DNA from: Candidatus Stahliibacteriota bacterium
GTDB taxonomy: Bacteria; Hydrothermota; Tepidihabitantia; SM23-42
Direction of reading: 5' to 3'
Assembly: GCA_030613445.1 (NCBI GenBank)
Contig: JAUWLY010000061.1
Span: 1 to 11,134, forward strand
DNA length: 11,134 nt
This document shows, in pieces, positions 5,913-11,134 of the stretch; positions within the stretch are counted from its first letter, which is position 1; every line of letters starts with the position of its first letter. The notes beneath the pieces were generated by a model that saw only the letters and a list, made by a program, of their open reading frames with translations, did not search any database and had not been told where the DNA came from. The position numbers and the translations under genes were made by a program.

Positions 5913-7118
5913 TCACTTAATTATCTCACATTCATCTGAGAGCCGTTTCATCTTGTTGCCCCAATATGTATCGCCAACATAAGCAGGATCAAGTATGTAG
6001 TATTTATCACCGACATATATAGCATCTTGTTCCTTCAAAATGTCTTCAGCTTTCCTGGTCTTTGGTTTCAACCCAATCGCCAGATGATTTGGCCAATTGA
6101 TAAAAACCATATCCGCACTGTCATAGCCAAGCACTACGTTAAGCAGACAATAAAGAAAAATACTCCGTCCATCACAGTCATTACGTCCTTCGATTAATTG
6201 ATTGGTGATACTTTTGATAGGTTTCTTATTATCGTAAATAAAAATGCTTTCTGACTGGCTGAGTTTGAAAAGAAAATTAACCTGATCATATTCGTCAAAA
6301 TCCTCAACAAAATATTTCAAATTATCGATCAAACCCATATTATTGAATTCGTAAACGCCCGATGCAACAGTACCGAAAAGACTTGCCGGTAGATTCCTAG
6401 TATATTCAGCCTGTCCATGAGGAATCTCAACCGTAATATGATACTTTTTATTTTTATAAAACCACACCAATCGTTTCTCATGAATAGAACCGCGAAATAC
6501 GGGAAGGCTGTTGACCAAGGGTACTGGCTTCAGATCCAGCTTAGAACTCTTAAGGCACTGATACGTTGAAGCAGGGTTATCATTCTCCAGCTTACCCACG
6601 GGTGTTTTGCAGTTAAACTCTTTTAAGAAATAGCTCTTCCCATCTTTTTCAACCCAGTTACCTTTTCTTATCTGCCAATCTTCAGTGAGGTTTATGCCCA
6701 GGTAACACTCATTTTCATTAAAAAAGACCTGAAAATCCCACTCCATTTTCTGCATGATGGCACACGTTGTGAGCATTGAACTCATCGAATTGGCGCTATT
6801 ATTTGCAATCATATCCTGCAGCGAAAAGTATTCATCACTATCTTCTTGGTCCATAGCTCTGAAATATTCAATGAAATAAAACATCATCGCAAAAGGATTC
6901 CCGCTGATCCCTAATGCGTCAAATAGACTATTCCATGTTGTCAATAAAGAATCTGAGATCTGTCTATATGACCGATCAAAACACTCGTTTGTTTTATCCA
7001 ATTCATCCGATATTAAACCAAGTGTTAACCCATCAGGGTTGAGCCCGGTTGTACTCACCAAGATACAGGAAAAACCGGCGATGATAACAAATAGACTAAT
7101 GCCAAGGAATTTCTTCAT
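5913..7118 (-). CDS. Predicted lipoprotein with C-terminal transglutaminase-like (papain-fold) domain
   Basis: I do not recognise this 401-residue protein as a named family. The N-terminus is a signal sequence ending AGFSC, which fits a lipobox with Cys 18, so it is probably exported and lipidated. The middle (about 40-300) has no motif I can place. The C-terminal part has the order expected of a transglutaminase-like cysteine-peptidase fold: GRNDCDGRSIFLYCLL (Cys 315), WPNHLAIG (His 345) and YYILDPAY (Asp 377), giving a plausible Cys-His-Asp triad. Known relatives cleave or crosslink peptides, or bind them without catalysis; substrate and role here are unknown. The start ATG (7118) lacks a visible Shine-Dalgarno sequence. 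It is followed, end to end, by the transposon. It lies downstream of the V-ATPase genes on the same strand, but a shared function is not implied. Confidence 0.7.
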   Translation of the reverse strand: MKKFLGISLFVIIAGFSCILVSTTGLNPDGLTLGLISDELDKTNECFDRSYRQISDSLLTTWNSLFDALGISGNPFAMMFYFIEYFRAMDQEDSDEYFSLQDMIANNSANSMSSMLTTCAIMQKMEWDFQVFFNENECYLGINLTEDWQIRKGNWVEKDGKSYFLKEFNCKTPVGKLENDNPASTYQCLKSSKLDLKPVPLVNSLPVFRGSIHEKRLVWFYKNKKYHITVEIPHGQAEYTRNLPASLFGTVASGVYEFNNMGLIDNLKYFVEDFDEYDQVNFLFKLSQSESIFIYDNKKPIKSITNQLIEGRNDCDGRSIFLYCLLNVVLGYDSADMVFINWPNHLAIGLKPKTRKAEDILKEQDAIYVGDKYYILDPAYVGDTYWGNKMKRLSDECEIIK

Positions 7119-7186
7119 GAAATTTAATCGCGCTTGTATAACATAAGGGCATTTTAACAGCGCGGCCGCTATGCTTTCAGTTCGGT

Positions 7187-7417
7187 TTACGTATCCTTTG
7201 ACCCTAAAGTCCCGATCTTTGATTCCAATTCATCTATCTTGGATCTCAATTTCTCCTTTTCAGCTTTGGAGATCTTTACGCGTACACGGACCAGGAGAAA
7301 AATTACAACTAGGATTAAAATGACCTGAGGGATAATAACAATAAGCAGATCCTTCATTAAACCAAAGATCAGGGTAAGGAAAGCCAAAATCAATACACTG
7401 ACTAAACCTTCAATCAT
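7187..7417 (-). CDS. Small membrane protein with C-terminal coiled coil, function unknown
   Basis: The product has 76 residues. Two hydrophobic stretches (about 4-20 and 23-43) are separated by a Met-Lys-Asp turn. A charged, probably coiled-coil tail (about 48-69, KAEKEKLRSKIDELESK) follows. I do not recognise a family. The start is ATG 7417 because an excellent AGGAGG site lies 4 bases upstream (core 7422-7426). A longer reading from TTG 7474 would run into the upstream palindromic repeat and has no such site. It follows the V-ATPase genes on the same strand after a 158-bp repeat-filled gap. A role tied to the ATPase (for example assembly) is possible but not supported by sequence. Confidence 0.7.
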   Translation of the reverse strand: MIEGLVSVLILAFLTLIFGLMKDLLIVIIPQVILILVVIFLLVRVRVKISKAEKEKLRSKIDELESKIGTLGSKDT

Positions 7418-7421
7418 AACA

Positions 7422-7426
7422 CCTCC
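7422..7426 (-). promoter_or_regulatory. Ribosome binding site deciding the start of the small membrane gene
   Basis: Read on the minus strand, GGAGG with a preceding A and a following TGTT stands directly before ATG 7417. It is the best Shine-Dalgarno match on the minus strand here and rules out the longer TTG start. Confidence 0.8.
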
Positions 7427-7452
7427 TAAAATAAAGCAAATACCTAAACTAT

Positions 7453-7519
7453 AATGACAAATTACAAAGTCCAAATATCAATTGAAATCCATGACATTTG
7501 AAATTGTGCATTTGACATT
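7453..7519. repeat. Imperfect palindrome, second interspersed repeat type
   Basis: Two 28-base arms (7453-7480 and 7492-7519) are complementary at 20 of 28 positions around an 11-base centre. They are built from AATGACAAAT, CCAAATATCA and CATTTGACATT words. It lies just upstream of the small membrane gene and downstream of atpD. The composition resembles MITE-like 'AAATGTCAAATG' repeats that I recall from uncultured bacterial genomes. No reading frame or terminator T-run is evident. Confidence 0.65.
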
Positions 7520-7520
7520 A

Positions 7521-7605
7521 TCTCCCATTTATCTCTTCTGCCCTCTTTAAGCCATCTTTCTTATTTCCATCTTTCCTATTTCCCTCTCACTATCTCTTTA
7601 ATTCT
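7521..7605 (-). repeat. Purine-rich tract (minus strand) at the end of atpD, with a 15-bp tandem repeat
   Basis: On the minus strand this stretch is almost all purines (GAGAGGGAAATAGGAAAGATGG and so on). It includes two 15-bp units (7553-7567 and 7568-7582) that differ at one position. The unit nearest atpD overlaps its stop codon (7576-7578). Together with the adjacent palindrome it fills the gap between atpD and the small membrane gene. I see no terminator hairpin in it. Confidence 0.6.
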
Positions 7606-8196
7606 CATCAGGCGTGTTAAGTCACCTCGCTCCATTTCTGACATTTTCAGCTTAATAAACTTGATTGTCTCATCAATAGAAGGTATGAGGATATACTCTA
7701 ATGCATTAACTCTTCTGCGGGTTTTCTCAATTTCTGCGGCAAGAAGTTCCAGGGCTTTTTCGAGCTCAGCAAGTTCAAGTAACCTCGAAATGAGCTGGTC
7801 GATCTTCAAAAGGGCAAGATCCAAATCACCTGATGTGGTCATGAAACTGTAACCAATCAAGCCACCTGATATTGTTTGTTTAAACTTGGGGATTTTTAAA
7901 TTGAGAACACGTTCTGTGGTATAGACAACATCAATGACTTTGGTTGTTGCCAGAAGCGCTTCGTCAATAGCTTTGGGAGACTGCTTGCTTGAAGCAAAGT
8001 AGAAATAGCCAAAGGCGCTTTTCAACTCCTGTTCAATCTTCAAGCGGGAATCCCGAATTTTGCCAATGAGCTCAAGGATCCTGCGCATCAATTCATCTTG
8101 TTTGTCCTTGAGTAATTTGTGACCGCGTCGGGCAATTACACTGCGCCGCTTCAAACGCAGCAACTGCATCCTGGTCGGTGGAATATCCATTTTCAT
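7576..8196 (-). CDS. atpD: V-type ATP synthase subunit D (central rotor stalk)
   Basis: This 206-residue protein is the V/A-ATPase D subunit, the long coiled-coil shaft that turns inside the A3B3 hexamer (counterpart of F1 gamma). The signatures are PPTRMQLLRLKRRSVIARRGHKLLKDKQDEL at the N-terminus (residues 6-36) and RRVNALEYILIPSIDETIKFI near the C-terminus (161-181), with long helices between. The length is typical. The start is ATG 8196 (next ATG 8190). It has only an AGGA, contributed by the palindromic repeat, 10 bases upstream (8210-8207). In-frame GTG 8346, with a far better ribosome site, lies on the other side of the repeat and is cut off by one TAG (8211-8209). D follows B as in Thermus-type operons, but here with a 184-bp repeat-containing gap. 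Confidence 0.93.
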   Translation of the reverse strand: MKMDIPPTRMQLLRLKRRSVIARRGHKLLKDKQDELMRRILELIGKIRDSRLKIEQELKSAFGYFYFASSKQSPKAIDEALLATTKVIDVVYTTERVLNLKIPKFKQTISGGLIGYSFMTTSGDLDLALLKIDQLISRLLELAELEKALELLAAEIEKTRRRVNALEYILIPSIDETIKFIKLKMSEMERGDLTRLMRIKEIVRGK

Positions 8197-8200
8197 AATA

Positions 8201-8330
8201 TCTAAATCCTAATATCTAAATCCTAAATAATTTTCAATTTCAAAATATGAATATCTAAACTGAACTCTTGAATTTTGGTCATTGTAATTTCGGGATTGTT
8301 TAGGATTTCGGATTTCGTGCTTAGAATTTA
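8201..8330 (-). repeat. Interspersed palindromic repeat, copy 2, between atpB and atpD
   Basis: About 130 bases, read on the minus strand, run from TAAATTCTAAGCACGAAATC to GGATTTAGATATTAGGATTT. They share the words CGAAATCCGAAATCCTAAA and AAAATTATTTAG-ATTTAG with the copy in front of tolB. The orientation relative to the downstream gene is the same. The ends are roughly complementary, so the unit is an imperfect palindrome. It occupies most of the gap between the atpB stop (8381) and the atpD ATG (8196). The edges are approximate. Confidence 0.8.
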
Positions 8331-8346
8331 TAGCATCGTATTTCAC
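8209..8346 (-). other. Possible in-frame leader ORF (displaced start region of atpD)
   Basis: GTG at 8346 is preceded by AAAGGTGA (8358-8351), a good ribosome site at normal spacing. It opens a 45-codon frame that runs through the palindromic repeat and ends at TAG 8209-8211, 13 bases before the atpD ATG and in the same frame as atpD. It could be the original atpD start, now separated by the repeat, or a leader peptide that allows re-initiation at atpD. It is not likely to be a functional protein in its own right. Confidence 0.45.
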
Positions 8347-8380
8347 TGCGTCACCTTTAGAGATTGAAGCTCTGAATTCG

Positions 8381-9757
8381 TCATTCTGCTTTATCATAGT
8401 ATCTCTCCAGGTATTCATCCCTTATTCTCTTCATTTCATTCCGCGGCACCATACGGAGTAGTTCCCAACCGAGATCCAGAGTTTGCTCGATCGTTCTATC
8501 CTCGTCTTCGTTTTGAGAGATATAACGTTCTTCAAACTGGTTTGAGAATCCAAGAAAGATTCTGTCTAGATCAGACAGAGCTGCCTCACCCAATATCACG
8601 GATAGTTCAGCAGCTTCTTTGCCTCGTGCATAACAGGCGATCAACTGATTGAATAAATCCGCATGATCTTCACGTGTTTTACCTTTGCCAATACCCTTAT
8701 CTTTTAGACGCGATAATGATTGCTGCACGTCGATTGGCGGTGTAATCTTTTTTCGATAAAGCGACCTTGAGAGAATTATCTGACCCTCAGTTATGTAACC
8801 GGTCAAATCCGGTATCGGGTGGGTCTTATCGTCTTCTGGCATTGTAAGGATAGGTATTAATGTAATCGAACCTTTTTTGCCTTTTATTCTACCTGAACGT
8901 TCATAGATACTTGCTAAGTCAGTATACAGATACCCAGGATAACCACGCCGCCCTGGAATTTCCTTACGCGCTGCAGATATTTCCCGTAGGGCTTCAGCAT
9001 AATTAGTCATATCAGATAGAATAACCAAGATATGCAGACCTTTTTCAAAGGCAAGATACTCAGCAACTGTGAAGGCAACACGAGGAGTGGAAACACGTTC
9101 AATTGCCGGATCATCAGCTAGGTTTAAGAAAAGCACGACTCTTTCTAATGCCCCTGATTTAGTGAAATCTTGAATGAAGAAATTCGCCTCTTCAAAAGTG
9201 ATACCCATTGCACCAAAGACAATCGCGAATTCCTCCGCACCACCAAGCACTTTTGCCTGCCGCACAATCTGAGCAGCAACTCGGTTGTGGGGCAAGCCGG
9301 AACCTGAAAAGATCGGCAGTTTTTGACCCCTTACCAGCGTATTGATGCCATCGATTGAAGAAATACCGGTTTGAATAAATTCATTTGGATAATTTCGGGC
9401 TGTCGGATTGATCGGCGCACCATTTACGTCAAGCATTACCTCAGGAATAATCTCAGGACCATCATCTTTCGGTCTACCCAGACCGTCAAAAATCCTGCCC
9501 AGCATATCAGATGATACACCAATGTGCAGTGTCCGACCGACAAATCTAACACGACAATCCTGCACATCAATGCCTGCAGATCCTTCAAAAATTTGAACCA
9601 AGGCTTTGTCTTTGTCCACCTCTAAGACCCTGCCGCGCTTCTTCTCACCGGTTCGTGTGTAGATCTCAACCATTTCTTCATACTTTGCACCTTCAACGCC
9701 TTCAACAAGCAATAGTGGACCCGAAACCTCAATAATGCTGCTGTATTCCTTGATCAT
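8381..9757 (-). CDS. atpB: V-type ATP synthase subunit B (non-catalytic nucleotide-binding subunit)
   Basis: This 458-residue protein is full length for the V/A-ATPase B subunit, which alternates with A in the hexamer. The N-terminal beta-barrel is at about 1-75. The degenerate P-loop region is FSGSGLPHN (150-158), lacking the GKT of catalytic subunits, as is normal for B. The PGRRGYPGYLYTDLA segment is at 268-282. SLSRLKDKGIGKGKTREDH (347-365) includes the Arg (350) expected to reach the catalytic site on A. The C-terminal helical domain contains DLGWELLRMVPRNEMKRI. ATG 9757 overlaps the atpA stop by 4 bp (ATGA) and follows AGGAGG at 9768-9763, so A and B are tightly coupled. No anomalies were noted. 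Confidence 0.96.
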   Translation of the reverse strand: MIKEYSSIIEVSGPLLLVEGVEGAKYEEMVEIYTRTGEKKRGRVLEVDKDKALVQIFEGSAGIDVQDCRVRFVGRTLHIGVSSDMLGRIFDGLGRPKDDGPEIIPEVMLDVNGAPINPTARNYPNEFIQTGISSIDGINTLVRGQKLPIFSGSGLPHNRVAAQIVRQAKVLGGAEEFAIVFGAMGITFEEANFFIQDFTKSGALERVVLFLNLADDPAIERVSTPRVAFTVAEYLAFEKGLHILVILSDMTNYAEALREISAARKEIPGRRGYPGYLYTDLASIYERSGRIKGKKGSITLIPILTMPEDDKTHPIPDLTGYITEGQIILSRSLYRKKITPPIDVQQSLSRLKDKGIGKGKTREDHADLFNQLIACYARGKEAAELSVILGEAALSDLDRIFLGFSNQFEERYISQNEDEDRTIEQTLDLGWELLRMVPRNEMKRIRDEYLERYYDKAE

Positions 9758-11134
9758 TTCTTCCTCCTGGATCTGCGAGTTTTCTTCACTGGCTTTTTCT
9801 CAACCTCCGTACTCAACTCTTCGTTCCCGGTTGTGCCTTCCTTTTCTTTTTCCTTAACTGGAGTATCATCGACAATGTCCCTGCCAATATTTAGAAGTTT
9901 CTGAAATTCTATGGTTATCTCATCCTGTAACTGATCGATACTTGAAAGCTCTGATTCTGACAAGTAGCTCATGCGCGATATTTTCTCTCGAATTTTCATT
10001 TTAACGATGTCATCAAATGCAGCACCTTGCGATAATGCTTCTTTTGCTTTGTTGTAGTTATATAAACATACCGCAAGCATTTTGTATTGTTTATTAAGAG
10101 AAGCATAAGTATCGACTTCGTGGAAGGCATTTTGATGTAAGAAATCTTCGCGAATAGACCTTGCGCCTTCAAGAATCAACCGGTCTTCTGGAGATAAAGC
10201 ATCAACTCCGATGAGCCTTACGATCTCCTGGAGTTCAGCTTCCTGTTCTAAGAGGCGCATTGCTTCTTTTGATAAATCTGTAAAATCCTTTGCAATAACT
10301 GTATTTAATTCCTCACTGACGTCGTCGATATAAAGAGAATAGGAATTCAGCCATGAAATCGCTGGGAAATGACGTTGATATGCCAATCTATCCTCAAGAC
10401 TCCAGAAAACCTTCACAACACGGAGTGTCGCCTGAACAACCGGATCAGACAAATCTCCACCCGGTGGCGATACTGCACCAATCACACTCAGGGCACCTTC
10501 TCGGTTTGGCTTACCGAGCACATCAATCCTACCTGCTCTTTCATAGAAGGAACTCACTTTGGCGCTAAGATAAGCAGGGTACCCCTCTTCTCCTGGCATC
10601 TCTTCCAATCTACCGGATATCTCTCTCATCGCCTCAGCCCAACGCGATGTCGAATCAGCCATAACCGCTACTGAATACCCCATATCCCGGAAATACTCAG
10701 CTATCGTAATACCTGTATAAACTGATGCTTCTCGCGCCGCGACCGGCATATTCGACGTATTGGCGATCAGTACGGTTCGTTTCATCAGTGATTCACCAGA
10801 CCTGGGATCTTTGAGCGCAGGAAATTCCATAAGCACGTCAGTCATTTCATTACCGCGTTCACCACAGCCGATGTAAACGATTATTTCAGCATCTGCCCAC
10901 TTGGCTAATTGATGCTGAATGACCGTCTTGCCACTTCCAAAAGGACCAGGACAGCAAGCCGTACCCCCCTTGGCAATTGGAAAAAACATATCAATCACCC
11001 GCTGCCCAGTTGAAAGTATGAGGGATGGAGCAAGCCGTTTCTTATAGGGACGCGGTAAACGCACTGGCCAACGCTGCATCAATGTAAGTTGAACAATCCC
11101 GTCTTTGGTCTCGATCTCACATACCGTATCAGTT
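9754..11134 (-). CDS. atpA: V-type ATP synthase subunit A (catalytic), 5' end outside the window
   Basis: The frame is open to the end of the window; about 459 residues are visible and roughly the first quarter of a usual (about 580-600) subunit is missing. It hydrolyses or makes ATP in the A3B3 head. In numbering from the internal TTG at 11082: MQRWPVR...RPYKKRL (2-17), Walker A GPFGSGKT (46-53), GERGNEM (74-80), Walker B region VAVMADSTSRW (138-148, Asp 143), EEMPGEEGYPAYLSAK (160-175), then the helical C-terminal domain. Two Cys (43, 44) stand before the P-loop where many relatives have Ala-Ala or Ala-Ile. After about residue 403 there is an extra 39-residue, Lys/Arg/Glu-rich tail ending KKTRRSRRKK, which I do not expect in this family. 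The stop overlaps the atpB start (ATGA). Confidence 0.95.
   Translation of the reverse strand, partial: TDTVCEIETKDGIVQLTLMQRWPVRLPRPYKKRLAPSLILSTGQRVIDMFFPIAKGGTACCPGPFGSGKTVIQHQLAKWADAEIIVYIGCGERGNEMTDVLMEFPALKDPRSGESLMKRTVLIANTSNMPVAAREASVYTGITIAEYFRDMGYSVAVMADSTSRWAEAMREISGRLEEMPGEEGYPAYLSAKVSSFYERAGRIDVLGKPNREGALSVIGAVSPPGGDLSDPVVQATLRVVKVFWSLEDRLAYQRHFPAISWLNSYSLYIDDVSEELNTVIAKDFTDLSKEAMRLLEQEAELQEIVRLIGVDALSPEDRLILEGARSIREDFLHQNAFHEVDTYASLNKQYKMLAVCLYNYNKAKEALSQGAAFDDIVKMKIREKISRMSYLSESELSSIDQLQDEITIEFQKLLNIGRDIVDDTPVKEKEKEGTTGNEELSTEVEKKPVKKTRRSRRKK

Noticed and set aside
7162..7169. GCGGCCGC palindrome in the short gap after the small membrane gene
   Set aside because: Only 8 bp with no flanking symmetry, T-run or operator-like partner; probably chance.
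7187..7474. Longer start (TTG 7474) for the small membrane protein
   Set aside because: It would be encoded by the palindromic repeat and lacks a ribosome site, while ATG 7417 has AGGAGG at ideal spacing.
8209..8418. 69-residue minus-strand frame as an independent gene
   Set aside because: It overlaps the end of atpB and otherwise consists of repeat sequence. Only its part from GTG 8346 is kept, as a possible leader or displaced start.
10353..10674. Two overlapping plus-strand open frames of 71 and 101 residues inside atpA
   Set aside because: They lie opposite the conserved core of subunit A, have no homology I recognise and overlap each other in different frames.
1..11134. CRISPR array, tRNA or rRNA genes, defence or phage modules
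   Set aside because: No regularly spaced direct repeats, no cloverleaf-like tRNA sequence and no rRNA-like stretches were seen; all sizeable frames are explained.

Overview
The window reads as chromosome from a Gram-negative, moderately AT-rich, probably uncultured bacterium. It has an outer membrane, because it carries a complete Tol-Pal system with two predicted lipoproteins. It also has a V-type (A/V) rotary ATPase whose last three genes run A-B-D, as in Thermus-type operons. Short interspersed 'CTAAATTC/GGATTTAG' palindromic repeats are inserted at gene starts. I associate repeats of this kind with candidate phyla such as WOR-3/Stahlbacteria, Zixibacteria or Cloacimonadota, but that placement is an impression and not a result.

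Left half, plus strand. The 3' end of a 2-hydroxyacyl-CoA dehydratase activase-like gene (1-354) is followed by a near-perfect sigma70-type promoter (351-378). The Tol-Pal cluster comes next: pal, cpoB/ybgF, tolQ, tolR, tolA-like, tolB. The tolQ-tolR, tolR-tolA and tolA-tolB junctions are 4-bp stop/start overlaps, so this part is translationally coupled. pal and cpoB lie upstream of tolQRAB instead of downstream as in E. coli. The products would form the proton-driven inner-membrane motor (TolQ/R/A), the periplasmic propeller (TolB) and the outer-membrane, peptidoglycan-linked lipoprotein (Pal), with CpoB as coordinator.

Centre. A 1,062-bp HUH (IS200-like/RAYT) transposase element (4851-5912) with perfect 26-bp terminal inverted repeats fills the convergent gap. 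One base separates it from the tolB stop codon and none from the stop codon of the gene on the other side.

Right half, minus strand, read from right to left. V-ATPase subunit A (5' part missing), subunit B and subunit D are followed by a 76-residue membrane/coiled-coil protein and a transglutaminase-like predicted lipoprotein. atpA and atpB overlap by 4 bp. atpB and atpD are separated by a palindromic repeat, and a second type of palindromic repeat with a purine-rich tract lies directly after atpD.

The most notable pattern is that two copies of one palindromic repeat family sit at the translation starts of unrelated genes (tolB and atpD). They have the same orientation and the same reading phase, and each is preceded by an in-frame GTG. 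In tolB the repeat is open throughout and appears to supply the start and n-region of the signal peptide. In atpD one TAG interrupts it 13 bases before the functional ATG. This resembles in-frame palindromic elements such as the Rickettsia palindromic elements. Other points are loss of the usual diaminopimelate-binding Asp in Pal and a basic C-terminal tail on V-ATPase subunit A. No tRNA, rRNA, CRISPR array or defence system is visible, and no gene-free stretch exceeds 300 bases.
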